A DNA stretch of 64,000 nucleotides from positions 1,225,110 to 1,289,109 of the forward strand of contig NZ_JAMDLI010000008.1 in assembly GCF_023721815.1 (NCBI RefSeq), read 5' to 3'. A program made the position numbers and the translations under genes. Below are positions 1 to 8,354 of this stretch, one piece after another. Under the pieces are notes generated by a model. It saw only the letters and a program-made list of their open reading frames with translations. It was not told where the DNA came from and did not search any database. Position 1 is the stretch's first letter. The number at the start of each line of letters is the position of its first letter. This DNA comes from Pleomorphomonas sp. JP5 (GTDB lineage: Bacteria > Pseudomonadota > Alphaproteobacteria > Rhizobiales > Pleomorphomonadaceae).

Positions 1-1371
1 CACGGCGTCGAGGGTCTGGTCGACCAGTGCATCGAACGATATTTTGGCCGGCCGCCTCATATAGGTGACGATGTCGTCGGCGAGGAGTGGTGCCGACCAG
101 CGATCAGCGATCACCGCCCTCCCCTTGGCGATGGCCAACACGCCGAGGATCTGCGCCGCATTGCAGTCGACGTCGTGACCGATGCCACAGACGATCTCAA
201 GGGTGAGGTCGAAGTCCCCCTTGCCGAAATAAAGAGCGATCACCTCGGCGGCGGCGTTCGGATAGGCGTGAATCCAGTTGTACTCGACATAGCGGTCATC
301 GCAGACGGCCCAGGCACCGCGCCAATCGGATGCCGCCTCGCAAGCCTGCAAGGCAAAGTCGAGCACGGCGCCATATTCGGTGTCGGTGCTGAACAGCGCG
401 ATCGTCGAAGTCAGCAACGAGCGGACATCCGGCTCGACAAAGGCGCGCGCGGCAAGCACGGCGTTGAACACCTCGCCGAGGATGCCGTTCCCGGCATGCG
501 AGACTTCCGCATCCGTCCAGGCCAGGCGCGCCGCCTCGCGCGCCCGACCGGGAGCGACCATGCCGCAAATGATGCCGCGCATCTGGGCACCGATCCACTC
601 GTCAAAAGGATTATCGGTCGTCGCGGTCTCCGGCGGCAGCAGCCCCCGGCGCATGCTGGACAACGCGATCGCCTCGGCCGACCAGGCCGTCGGGATGAGG
701 CTGGTCCAGCGCTCGCAGATGTCGGCGCCGCTGATGCTCGGCCCTTCGGCCCCATAAGCTTCCAGGAAGGCGATCTCGAAGGTGATGTCGTCGTTATAGG
801 TGTTGGGCTCGCGCACATAGGAGCGGATCGGTCCGAACACCTTGAGCAGGTTCTCGGCCGAGTAGCCCTCGAGAGCCGTTCCGGCGGCGGCCCCCACCAA
901 CTGGCCGAGCCAGCCGGCGGCCAGACGGTCCCGGAGTTCGGCGTCGTCATAGGTCGGCACGACATCGGCCGACCAAGCGACCGTGCGTTCGAACTCGGAC
1001 CATGAGGCGTGCCGGACCGTTTTCTGCGACGGGTGGTCGGGATCCGGCCGTGCCGCCCGCATCAGCACGCGCAGGCGCATGTCGATGGTGTAGAGGCGCT
1101 CGAAGTCGCCGGCGGCGAGCGCCGCGAGCCCCTCGCTGAGAAGCTCCGAATAGGGAGCCAGAACGTAGCCCTTGTTCTCCAGCGACTGCAGCGCCGCCGC
1201 CATCAGATTCTCGGGCGCGGCCGAACCCGGTACGTTGCTCTTCCAGAACAGGGAGAGCAGGAAGTCCTGTCCGGCCATGGCAGCGCTGGCATCCCAGGTC
1301 TGTTCCTCCTTGCTGCGAACGACCGGCATCGTCTGTCGCAGGAGATCGCGCGTCACTTCCCAGGCTTTCAT
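1..1371 (-). CDS. ADP-ribosylglycohydrolase family protein, C-terminus cut by window edge
   Basis: An ATG at 1369-1371 opens a minus-strand frame without a stop down to base 1, so at least 457 residues are present and the end lies outside. After an N-terminal part of about 140 residues that I do not recognise, the ADP-ribosylglycohydrolase (DraG/ARH) fold begins: glycine-rich GQLVGAAAGTALEG near residue 155, a YNDDITFE metal-site motif near 188, and GHDVDCNAA near 399, matching the family's second acidic metal motif (usually GxDxDT). Known members cleave N- or O-glycosidic bonds of ADP-ribose, using two Mg ions. It lies 26 bases downstream of the last importer gene, so it is probably the first catabolic gene of that operon. 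I infer hydrolysis of an imported nucleoside-like glycoside rather than protein de-ADP-ribosylation. The family call is firm; the substrate is a guess. Confidence 0.85.
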   Translation of the reverse strand, partial: MKAWEVTRDLLRQTMPVVRSKEEQTWDASAAMAGQDFLLSLFWKSNVPGSAAPENLMAAALQSLENKGYVLAPYSELLSEGLAALAAGDFERLYTIDMRLRVLMRAARPDPDHPSQKTVRHASWSEFERTVAWSADVVPTYDDAELRDRLAAGWLGQLVGAAAGTALEGYSAENLLKVFGPIRSYVREPNTYNDDITFEIAFLEAYGAEGPSISGADICERWTSLIPTAWSAEAIALSSMRRGLLPPETATTDNPFDEWIGAQMRGIICGMVAPGRAREAARLAWTDAEVSHAGNGILGEVFNAVLAARAFVEPDVRSLLTSTIALFSTDTEYGAVLDFALQACEAASDWRGAWAVCDDRYVEYNWIHAYPNAAAEVIALYFGKGDFDLTLEIVCGIGHDVDCNAAQILGVLAIAKGRAVIADRWSAPLLADDIVTYMRRPAKISFDALVDQTLDAV

Positions 1372-1397
1372 GGCTTTTCCCATCGGTTCTTGGTGGA

Positions 1398-2318
1398 TTA
1401 CTTGAGGGCGACGCGCTTGGCGCGACCGCGGGCGGTCCAGATGGTCAGAACGACGATCGGCACCACATAGGGAATCATCTGCATCAGTTCGTTCGGCAGC
1501 CCGAGCGTCTGCATGGTGATGGCCAGCGTCTCGGCGATGGCGATGACGATGGTGGCGGCGAGAGTGCCCCAGGCCGTGCCCATGCCCATCACCTCGATGG
1601 CGATGGCAATGAAGCCTCGTCCGGCCGTCATGTCCTGGGCAAACCAGGAGACGTAGCCCATCGAGAGATAGGCGCCTGCCATGCCGCCGAGCACGCCCGA
1701 CAGGATGAGCGCCTTGAGCTGGATGAGCTTCACGGAAATGCCCACCGTGGCAGCCGCCTTCGGATCGACGCCGACGGCGCGAATGCGCAAGCCGAACGCC
1801 GTTCTCGCCATCATCAGGCTGACCAGCGGCACAGCCAGCAGGGCGCCGTAGGTGAGCACGTTATGCCCGGACAAGAACGGCCCGATGACAGGGATGTCCC
1901 CGACGAAAGGCAGGTCGATGGATGGCATGACACCGCTCTTGAGGGCACCGGACATGCCTTTGTCGCCTGTGGCAAAAAACAGACCGAGCGTCGTCCCCGA
2001 GGAGGCCGCGAGATTCATCGCAATGCCGGTGATGATCAGGTTCGCGCCCAGGGTGTTGACGGCAAACGCCATCAGCGCGCCCATCAGTCCCCCGGCGACG
2101 ACCGCAGCCAGCAAACCGAGCCAGGCGCTGCCGGTCCAGGCACTGACCAGAACGCCGACGAGCGCGCCGGTCAGCATCATGCCCTCCATGCCGAGGTTGA
2201 ACACCCCGGCGCGATCGGAGATCAGGATGCCGAGCGCAGCGATCAGCAGCGGCGTCATGACGCGAAGCACCGTTGCGAAGGTCGCGGGATCGGCGACGAT
2301 GTTGAGGAGCCCGGTCAT
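1398..2318 (-). CDS. BMP-type ABC transporter permease, second subunit
   Basis: Inner-membrane permease of 306 residues, rich in hydrophobic segments (about eight to ten). It carries the GVFNLGMEGMM motif near residue 36, typical of the permeases that work with BMP/PnrA binding proteins in nucleoside importers (NupQ or RnsD type). The start at 2318 is chosen because its ATG overlaps the stop of the upstream permease (ATGA, 2315-2318). A longer frame runs further upstream, but its extra residues are a shadow of the preceding gene and are not permease-like. It forms a heterodimer with the product of 2315-3382. Substrate specificity cannot be read from the permease alone. Confidence 0.93.
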   Translation of the reverse strand: MTGLLNIVADPATFATVLRVMTPLLIAALGILISDRAGVFNLGMEGMMLTGALVGVLVSAWTGSAWLGLLAAVVAGGLMGALMAFAVNTLGANLIITGIAMNLAASSGTTLGLFFATGDKGMSGALKSGVMPSIDLPFVGDIPVIGPFLSGHNVLTYGALLAVPLVSLMMARTAFGLRIRAVGVDPKAAATVGISVKLIQLKALILSGVLGGMAGAYLSMGYVSWFAQDMTAGRGFIAIAIEVMGMGTAWGTLAATIVIAIAETLAITMQTLGLPNELMQMIPYVVPIVVLTIWTARGRAKRVALK

Positions 2319-3382
2319 CGCGCAGCCTCCACCCGCCGTATCCGACGGATCAGCCGAAGCACGGCGGGATGCTGAAAAATGGCGGTCGCCGTGACGGCCA
2401 GCATGATGGCGGCCGTGATCAGGCCGACCACTTCGCTCGGGATGCCGATATCGCGGGCCAGAAAGTCGCCGCCAACTTGCAGATAGCCGAGGAACAGGGC
2501 GGCAGGGACGACATAGAAGGGATTTTCCCGGGCCAGGATGGCGATGATGATACCCGTCCAGCCGAGCCCGGGCAGCTGCGTCCACGAGAAGCGCGGATAG
2601 AGCCCCAGAACCTGGATGGCTCCGGCCATGCCAGCAATCATGCCTCCGACGATCTGCGCTTGCATGACGATCCGCCGGGACGACAGACCGAGATGAGAGG
2701 CGAACACCGGTCCTTGCCCGACGATCCGAAGGTTGAGACCGGAGCGCGTGAAATAGAGCCACACACCACCGGCGAGACAGGCGACCAACGCCACGATGGC
2801 GCCCGAGTTGAGGCGCGTTCCCGCCAGGAGACGATCGAGCTTGGCATCGGCTGGGATGCGATAGGACATCAGCGAGCCGGCGGCCGGATCGCGCAGGTAA
2901 TAGTTGAGGAAGAAGACGCCAGCGTAAAGGATGGCGAAGTTGAGCACCAGCGAGGTCACCATTTCCGGCGCTTCCCAGCGAAGACGAAGTTCGCCGGGTA
3001 TGATGCAGGATATGCTGCCGACGACGGCGCCGAAGACAATGGCGACAAGTGGCGTGAACGGGCCGAAAGATGGCAGAAGCAGTGCCGCCGTAGTGGCGGC
3101 GAGGCCACCCAGGAAGACGCCGCTCTCGATGCCGAGATTGAACAGGCCGGAGCGAAATACCACCGTGGCGGCAAGGCCGGTGAACGCGATGGGCGTCGCA
3201 TACTCGGCGACGTTGCCAAGATGCCGGAGACTCGACAGCGGACCGAGCAGAAAGGCTGCGATCACGGTGCCGGGATGGTCGTGCGGCAAGGCGAAGGGAA
3301 GCAGGACCGCCAGGATCACCGTCCCAATGACCGCCAGCGTTATCGCGAGGCGGACAAGGTTGGCCAGAAAGGCTCGGTTCAT
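2315..3382 (-). CDS. BMP-type ABC transporter permease, first subunit
   Basis: Inner-membrane permease of 355 residues. A first transmembrane helix begins near residue 10, and the family motif GLFNLGIESGVFLGG appears near residue 80. It belongs to the same branched-chain/BMP permease family as its downstream partner, with which it should form the channel. The gene overlaps both neighbours by four bases (ATGA at each end), the mark of a tightly coupled operon: binding protein, ATPase, permease 1, permease 2, hydrolase. Homologous operons (NupNOPQ in Bacillus, RnsBACD in Streptococcus) take up nucleosides; that is family knowledge, not proof here. Confidence 0.93.
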   Translation of the reverse strand: MNRAFLANLVRLAITLAVIGTVILAVLLPFALPHDHPGTVIAAFLLGPLSSLRHLGNVAEYATPIAFTGLAATVVFRSGLFNLGIESGVFLGGLAATTAALLLPSFGPFTPLVAIVFGAVVGSISCIIPGELRLRWEAPEMVTSLVLNFAILYAGVFFLNYYLRDPAAGSLMSYRIPADAKLDRLLAGTRLNSGAIVALVACLAGGVWLYFTRSGLNLRIVGQGPVFASHLGLSSRRIVMQAQIVGGMIAGMAGAIQVLGLYPRFSWTQLPGLGWTGIIIAILARENPFYVVPAALFLGYLQVGGDFLARDIGIPSEVVGLITAAIMLAVTATAIFQHPAVLRLIRRIRRVEAAR

Positions 3383-4938
3383 GGCATGCCCTCCAAGCCG
3401 AGCATAAAGGGACCGAGCCGCTCCGGCGTCAGGTGCGCCTCGTTGGCGAGCGCGGCGGTGATCTGTCCGCCGAACATCACCACGACCCGATCGGACAATC
3501 GCAGGAGTTCATCGAGATCGGCCGTGACGAGCAGGACCGCGGCGCCACGTTCGGCGACGCCCATGATGCGCTTGTGGATGAAGGCGGCGGCGGCGACGTC
3601 GATGCCGCGCGTGGGCTGGTCGGCGATCAGGAAGCGCGGCTTGGTTGCCAGCTCGCGCGCGGCGATCAGCTTCTGCACGTTGCCGCCCGACAGGGAGTCG
3701 AGCCTCTCTCCGATCGACAGAGCCCGAACCGAATAATCTTCGACCATGCCCGCGACCGCGTCGGAAATGGCGCCGCCGCGAAGAAAGGGACCGCGCTGGA
3801 AGCGCCGGTCTCCATCGGTGCCGGCGATGGCGTTCTCGATCAGCGTCAGGGCCGGTACGCCGCCTTGGGTAAAGCGGTCGGAGGGAAGATGCGCCATGCC
3901 GCGAGCCCTCCAGCGCGCGGTCGACGCGGCGGCCATGTCCTCGCCATCGAAGCGGATCGAGCCCGCCCCCGGTCGAGCGGCTCCGGTGACCAGCGAGACC
4001 AACCCGCGCTGGCCGCTGCCATCGACACCGGCGACGCCGACGATCTCGCCGGGATGAATGACGAGGTCGATGTCTCGCAGCCGGTCGGCAGGATCGCGCG
4101 AAGCGAGGCTCACGCCGGACATGACGAGCAGCGGCTCGCCGGTCACCTGGCGCGGCTCTCGACGCGTGATCTCCACCGGGCGCCCCATCACCATCTGCAT
4201 GATCATGTTGTCGGGCACGTCGGCGAGGCGAGCGGCGCCGGCCACCTGGCCAGCCCGCAGGACCGTCACCGACTCGGCAAGGCTGCGCACCTCGTTGAGC
4301 TTGTGCGAAATGAAGAGGATGGTGATGCCATGGTCCCTGAGATCCCGCAGCCTGTTGAACAGCTCGTTGATCTCGGGAGGAGACAAGACGGCGGTCGGCT
4401 CATCGAGGATGAGAACGCGGGTGTCGCGCGACAGCGCCTTCAGAATTTCCACCTTTTGCTGGGCGGCAACCGGCAGCCGCCCGGTGATGGCGTCGGGATC
4501 GACGGCGAGGCCATATCTTTGCGACAGGGCCTCGACTTTGGCCCGGGCGGCGGCGCGATCGATCAAGACGCCTTTCTTGGGCTCGTGGCCGAGGATGATG
4601 TTCTCGGTCACCGACAAGGTCGGGATGAGCGAGAAGTGCTGATGCACCATGCCGATGCCGTGGCGCCCGGCGAAGTCGCGCGTGGCGGTCGATACCGGCT
4701 GGCCATCGAGCAAGACCTGACCGGACGTCGGCCCTTCGAGGCCGAACAGGATCTTCATCAGCGTCGACTTGCCGGCGCCGTTCTCGCCGCAAATGGCATG
4801 AATGGTCCGCGCAGGGATCGAGAAGGACACGTCGCGGAGCGCTATGGTTCCGTTGGCGTAGGTCTTTGAGATATGGTCGAACGCGACGACGGGCGCAGGC
4901 CCGGCGGCTCGCTCCCCATCGTCGCGTCGATCTGTCAT
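3379..4938 (-). CDS. BMP-type ABC transporter ATPase with two nucleotide-binding domains
   Basis: Cytoplasmic ATPase of 519 residues with two fused ABC domains, as in RbsA and NupO. The first half has a full Walker A (GENGAGKSTLMK, near residue 54) and Walker B (LILDEPTAV), but its signature motif is degenerate (LPVAAQQKVE in place of LSGGQ). The second half has a degenerate Walker A (GVDGSGQRGL) and a good signature (LSGGNVQKL) followed by LIADQPTRGID. Complementary degeneration of the two halves is usual in this family. The start codon is 1 base inside the end of the binding-protein gene (ATGA overlap at 4935-4938). It powers import through the two downstream permeases. Confidence 0.95.
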   Translation of the reverse strand: MTDRRDDGERAAGPAPVVAFDHISKTYANGTIALRDVSFSIPARTIHAICGENGAGKSTLMKILFGLEGPTSGQVLLDGQPVSTATRDFAGRHGIGMVHQHFSLIPTLSVTENIILGHEPKKGVLIDRAAARAKVEALSQRYGLAVDPDAITGRLPVAAQQKVEILKALSRDTRVLILDEPTAVLSPPEINELFNRLRDLRDHGITILFISHKLNEVRSLAESVTVLRAGQVAGAARLADVPDNMIMQMVMGRPVEITRREPRQVTGEPLLVMSGVSLASRDPADRLRDIDLVIHPGEIVGVAGVDGSGQRGLVSLVTGAARPGAGSIRFDGEDMAAASTARWRARGMAHLPSDRFTQGGVPALTLIENAIAGTDGDRRFQRGPFLRGGAISDAVAGMVEDYSVRALSIGERLDSLSGGNVQKLIAARELATKPRFLIADQPTRGIDVAAAAFIHKRIMGVAERGAAVLLVTADLDELLRLSDRVVVMFGGQITAALANEAHLTPERLGPFMLGLEGMP

Positions 4939-6047
4939 GGCTTCACGGAGTTGCGCAGGGCATTGAGGTCATCACTGGACATGCCAAAGGCGCTTGGCAC
5001 CTCGACCTCGCCACTGGCGATCTTTTCCTTTGCCGTCTTGATGGCGGCAAGGAGCTTCGGCGTCGCAAGCTTCTCGAAGTTGCCGCTTTCCACCAGACCG
5101 ACGGCGCCTTCCGCCAGACCGAGGTTTTCGACGGACCCGAACTTCAGTTCGCCCGCAACATACTTGTCGTAGGCCTGCAACAGGCTGACATCGACGTTCT
5201 TCAGAACCGAGCTGACCACCTGGGAGGCGATGGCCGGATCGCTGGCGGCAAAGATGGCTTCCTGGTCGGAATCGACGCCGAGCACATACCTACCGGTCTC
5301 CTTGGCGGCCGACAGCTGCCCCAGGCCGGCCTGGGAAGCGGCGGTGAAGCCGATGCCGACGCCGGCACGATACTGGGCCAGGCCGAGTTCCTTGCCCTTG
5401 GCGGCGTCAGTGAACGAGCCGACGTAGGAGACAGCCACCTTGATGTCCGGCGTCACCGACTTGGCGCCGGCGATGTAGCCGACCAGGAAATCGTTGATGA
5501 CCGGGATGTCCATGCCACCAAGGAAGCCCAGCGAAGAACCGATATCTCCCTTGAGCTTGCCGGACTTCAACAGCTCGGCATTGTAGACACCGCCGAGATA
5601 CGAACCCTCGTTCTGCTTGTAGGAAATCGAGTAGACGTTCTCGTAGCCGCCGTCCTCGTAGGGAACCGAGGCATCGAACAGAATGTACTTCTTGTCCGGA
5701 TACTGCGTGGCAACCTCGGCCAGCGTTTCCGAGATCGAATAGGTTCCGAGGATGATCAGGTTCCAATCCTGCTCGGAGGCGTCGAGCAGCGCCGGCTCCC
5801 ACTTGGTTGCGTCGTCACCGATTTCGAGAACTCGGGTTTCGACCTTGTCGGCATACTTCGCCTTGATCAGCTCGATGCCATGGTTGGCGGAGTCAAAGAA
5901 TGACTTGTCGCCGAGCGCCCCATTGATGATGAGTAGAATCTTGTCGGCAGCCGAAGCCTCGGCGACGGTGACGACGCTCAGAAAGCCGGCGGCGGCGAGA
6001 GCCAGACCGGCGCGCAAGGCGGAGCGCCTCGTCTCGAAACGGATCAT
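4935..6047 (-). CDS. BMP/PnrA family periplasmic substrate-binding protein
   Basis: Periplasmic receptor of 370 residues. The N-terminus has a twin-arginine-like RRSALRAG followed by a hydrophobic stretch and a likely cleavage after ASA near residue 33. No lipobox cysteine is seen, so it should be a soluble periplasmic protein rather than a lipoprotein. The mature part matches the basic membrane protein (BMP/PnrA) family, for example the SLGFLGGMDIPVINDFLVGY segment. Characterised members bind purine or pyrimidine nucleosides. It is the first gene of the minus-strand operon; the 181-base gap to the divergent LacI gene holds two operator-like sites. Confidence 0.93.
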   Translation of the reverse strand: MIRFETRRSALRAGLALAAAGFLSVVTVAEASAADKILLIINGALGDKSFFDSANHGIELIKAKYADKVETRVLEIGDDATKWEPALLDASEQDWNLIILGTYSISETLAEVATQYPDKKYILFDASVPYEDGGYENVYSISYKQNEGSYLGGVYNAELLKSGKLKGDIGSSLGFLGGMDIPVINDFLVGYIAGAKSVTPDIKVAVSYVGSFTDAAKGKELGLAQYRAGVGIGFTAASQAGLGQLSAAKETGRYVLGVDSDQEAIFAASDPAIASQVVSSVLKNVDVSLLQAYDKYVAGELKFGSVENLGLAEGAVGLVESGNFEKLATPKLLAAIKTAKEKIASGEVEVPSAFGMSSDDLNALRNSVKP

Positions 6048-6134
6048 GATTTCCCCTTCTTATTGACGACACGCGCATTCCCTCACGCTGACGAGCCGTC
6101 GTGCCGTTGCCGGGTCGCCAGAGCAGCGCCTAAT

Positions 6135-6201
6135 TTAAACGTGTAAACGAAGATTTCTTGATCTCCGCAGCCTTGTCAAGGCTGGATTTACACGATTAAA
6201 C
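6135..6201. promoter_or_regulatory. Twin LacI-type operators between the BMP operon and its LacI gene
   Basis: Two copies of the same imperfect palindrome in opposite orientation: TTTAAACGTGTAAAC at 6135-6149 and TTTACACGATTAAAC at 6187-6201. Each is centred on a CG step as LacI-family sites usually are, and the centres are 52 bases apart, close to five helical turns. They sit in the divergent region between the binding-protein gene (start 6047) and the LacI gene (start 6229), so they could serve both promoters and allow looping. Assignment to this LacI protein is by position only. Confidence 0.6.
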
Positions 6202-6228
6202 CGAAATGGTTAGCTTCTGAGTGACGTA

Positions 6229-7251
6229 ATGGCGGCGGGAAAGTCCGGCGAGAGAACTCCAACGATCAAGGACGTGGCGAAGGCGGCAGGCGTGTCGCAA
6301 GCGACGGTCTCCTACGTTCTCAACAACCTCAACAAGGTGACGCCGGAAGTCGATGCGCATGTACGCCGGGTGGCTCGCGAGCTCGGCTACAGCCGCAATC
6401 GAGTGGCGCGCGCCTTGAAGACCGGACGCAACAACGTCATCGGCTGCATCATGCCCTCGCTGCTCAGCCCGGTGTTTCCGGAAATCGCCCAGGCGGTTCA
6501 GCAGCGCGCCGAGGAGCACGGCTTTGCCACCTTCGTCATCGACTCCGGGCTGCAGACCGCCACCCGGGAAGCCGAGGCGATCCGCATGCTGGCCGACCAC
6601 GGCGTCGATGGCGCCATTGCCGTTCTTGCTTCGCCACGAGCCGTTTCGGACCGCCGGGCCCTGCCCCTGGTCGTCATCGACCAGCCGATGGACGGGATGG
6701 ATTCGGTCTATGCCGACCATCGTGGCGGCGGGCGATTGCTGGCCGACTATGCGATCGGCCTCGGCCACCGCCGCGTCGGACTGCTCTCCGGGTTGCAAAA
6801 CCTCTACAGCAGCCGCGAGCGGCGAGAGGGATTCATCGAAGCGGCACGGGGCAGCCTCGACATCGTCTGGGACATCGAGGTCCCGCTGGTTCCCAGCCTT
6901 CCGTCGGAAGCCTTCGACGCCCTGGGCCGGCGCGACGCGTCGCTGGTCGTCTGCGTCAACGACCTGATCGCCATGACCGCACTCAGCGCCCTGCGGCAAA
7001 TGCGCATCCGCGTGCCGGAAGACATGTCGGTCATGGGGTTCGACGACATGCAGTGGTCGGGTTGGCCGCTTCTCAACCTGACGACCGTACGGCAGCCGCT
7101 CGGCCAATTGGGCCGAGACGCCGTCGATCTCCTGGTTCGCCGTCTTGACGCACCGGACGCGGAGATCTCCAACATCACCCTGCCGGTTTCCCTCGTCGAG
7201 CGCGGCTCGACCCAACCGCAGGTGAAAGATCAGGAACCTCGCCCCACCTGA
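6229..7251 (+). CDS. LacI family transcriptional regulator
   Basis: DNA-binding regulator of 340 residues. The N-terminal helix-turn-helix reads TIKDVAKAAGVSQATVSYVL (residues about 12-31), followed by the hinge helix RVARALKTGR. The rest is a periplasmic-binding-protein-like effector domain ending in the usual GFDDMQWSGWPLLNLTTV segment. It is divergent from the BMP importer and probably represses it until a nucleoside or sugar ligand binds. Convergent with the next operon; a strong hairpin follows the stop. Confidence 0.93.
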   Translation: MAAGKSGERTPTIKDVAKAAGVSQATVSYVLNNLNKVTPEVDAHVRRVARELGYSRNRVARALKTGRNNVIGCIMPSLLSPVFPEIAQAVQQRAEEHGFATFVIDSGLQTATREAEAIRMLADHGVDGAIAVLASPRAVSDRRALPLVVIDQPMDGMDSVYADHRGGGRLLADYAIGLGHRRVGLLSGLQNLYSSRERREGFIEAARGSLDIVWDIEVPLVPSLPSEAFDALGRRDASLVVCVNDLIAMTALSALRQMRIRVPEDMSVMGFDDMQWSGWPLLNLTTVRQPLGQLGRDAVDLLVRRLDAPDAEISNITLPVSLVERGSTQPQVKDQEPRPT

Positions 7252-7338
7252 GATCGAGGAATGCGCCGGCCGGCACTGTCCGACCGGCAAATCGCGACGA
7301 TCCAGCCCTCTCATGCGCCTCAAACGGGGGGATTCTGG

Positions 7339-7368
7339 GCCGACCGGCTGCTGGCTCAGCCGGTCGGC
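7339..7368. terminator. Hairpin between convergent genes, likely bidirectional terminator
   Basis: A perfect 12-base inverted repeat (GCCGACCGGCTG, six-base loop, and its complement) lies between the LacI stop at 7251 and the isomerase stop at 7379. There is no T-run on either side, so Rho-independent function is uncertain. A second perfect palindrome, GCGCCTGATCAGGCGC at 7371-7386, follows directly and overlaps the isomerase stop codon. Confidence 0.55.
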
Positions 7369-7378
7369 ATGCGCCTGA

Positions 7379-8281
7379 TCAGGCGCCGATCTTGCGCAAC
7401 ACCCCGTCGACGAAGCGCTTGGCGCGGGGCACGTCGGCTTCATCGAGGTGCTCGATGATCAGGGGCATGTTGGGATGCAGGACGGCGAGACGCTTCAGGT
7501 AGAGCTCGTAGTTGAGCGAGCCGAGGCCGGGAGCCGGCAATTCGACCGCGCCGGCGCCCCGGAACGTGTGGGCTTCGGACGCGTCGATGTGGGCGTGCTT
7601 CTCGGCGGCATTTTCGGCGCGCTTGCAGTCCTTGGCATGGGCAATGCGGATCTTCGGACCGAGCGCATCGAAGATCTCGTTCAGCGTCTCGTCGATGTGG
7701 CCGATATGGGCATCGTCGAAGTAGTTCGTCGGATCCATCAGCAGGCCGAGACCGGGATGCGGCACATCGGCGAACAGTCGCTGCAACTCGCGCACCGAGC
7801 CGATGACGTTGTTGACGTAGTTCTCGACCAGGAACACCGCGCCGTGGTCATAGGCTTCCTGGGCGAGCTCCTCGATTACCTTGACGCAGGTCTCGTAGCC
7901 TTTCTCGGTCTTGTTTTTCGGGTCATGCACCCAGTCGCTCTCCGTGTTGTAGGTGCCGGTTTCGGAGATGACGTAAGGCGTGCCGAGGTCGCGGGCGTGA
8001 CGGATGATCTCCTTCAGAGCTTCCACCCGGCGGCGGCGCTCGGCAAGGTCGGGATGAATGATGTTGGTGTAGCCGGAGATGCAGCTGATCGGCAGGTTGG
8101 CGTCGCGGAAGGCGTCGCGCACCTTGTGGCACTTGTCCTTCGTCACTGTGCCGGGCGTGAAGTCGATGTCCTTGAAGGCCAGATCGAGCTGAACGGTACT
8201 AAAGCCGTGCCCCTTCAGCTTGGAAATGGTTTCGGCGAGAGCATAGGGGAAATAGCCGGTAAAAATGCCAACGGGGATCAT
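7379..8281 (-). CDS. Sugar phosphate isomerase/epimerase, xylose-isomerase-like TIM barrel
   Basis: Cytoplasmic TIM-barrel enzyme of 300 residues, family of AP endonuclease 2 / IolE / hydroxypyruvate isomerase. Metal-ligand motifs in barrel order are visible: ISETGTYN, FLVENYVNN, LLMDPTNY, HAKDCK and IIEHLDE. The ATG at 8281 is preferred over a longer frame because a GGGAGG ribosome site stands eight bases upstream. It is the last gene of the minus-strand sugar operon. The family isomerises, epimerises or dehydrates keto sugars; together with the adjacent Gfo/Idh/MocA dehydrogenase it suggests an oxidised keto-sugar intermediate. The exact reaction is not known. Confidence 0.85.
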   Translation of the reverse strand: MIPVGIFTGYFPYALAETISKLKGHGFSTVQLDLAFKDIDFTPGTVTKDKCHKVRDAFRDANLPISCISGYTNIIHPDLAERRRRVEALKEIIRHARDLGTPYVISETGTYNTESDWVHDPKNKTEKGYETCVKVIEELAQEAYDHGAVFLVENYVNNVIGSVRELQRLFADVPHPGLGLLMDPTNYFDDAHIGHIDETLNEIFDALGPKIRIAHAKDCKRAENAAEKHAHIDASEAHTFRGAGAVELPAPGLGSLNYELYLKRLAVLHPNMPLIIEHLDEADVPRAKRFVDGVLRKIGA

Positions 8282-8316
8282 GTTGTTTCCTCCCTTTTTG
8301 CAAGGTGTTGATGGTG

Positions 8317-8340
8317 CCGTCCGGATCCTCCTCCGGACGG
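8317..8340. other. Intercistronic hairpin
   Basis: Perfect 9-base inverted repeat (CCGTCCGGA, six-base loop, complement) in the gap between the dehydrogenase stop and the isomerase start. No T-run. Such hairpins can protect upstream mRNA or tune downstream expression. Confidence 0.55.
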
Positions 8341-8354
8341 TCCGCCGTCGTTGA

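Noticed and set aside
175..1470. Two plus-strand frames at the left end of the window
   Set aside because: They are antisense shadows of the partial ADP-ribosylglycohydrolase gene, which fits a known family on the minus strand.
2369..3736. Long plus-strand frame of 455 codons opposite the importer genes
   Set aside because: It lies antisense to two clear transporter genes; its product is a low-complexity mix of Arg, Gly, Asp and His typical of shadow frames in GC-rich DNA.
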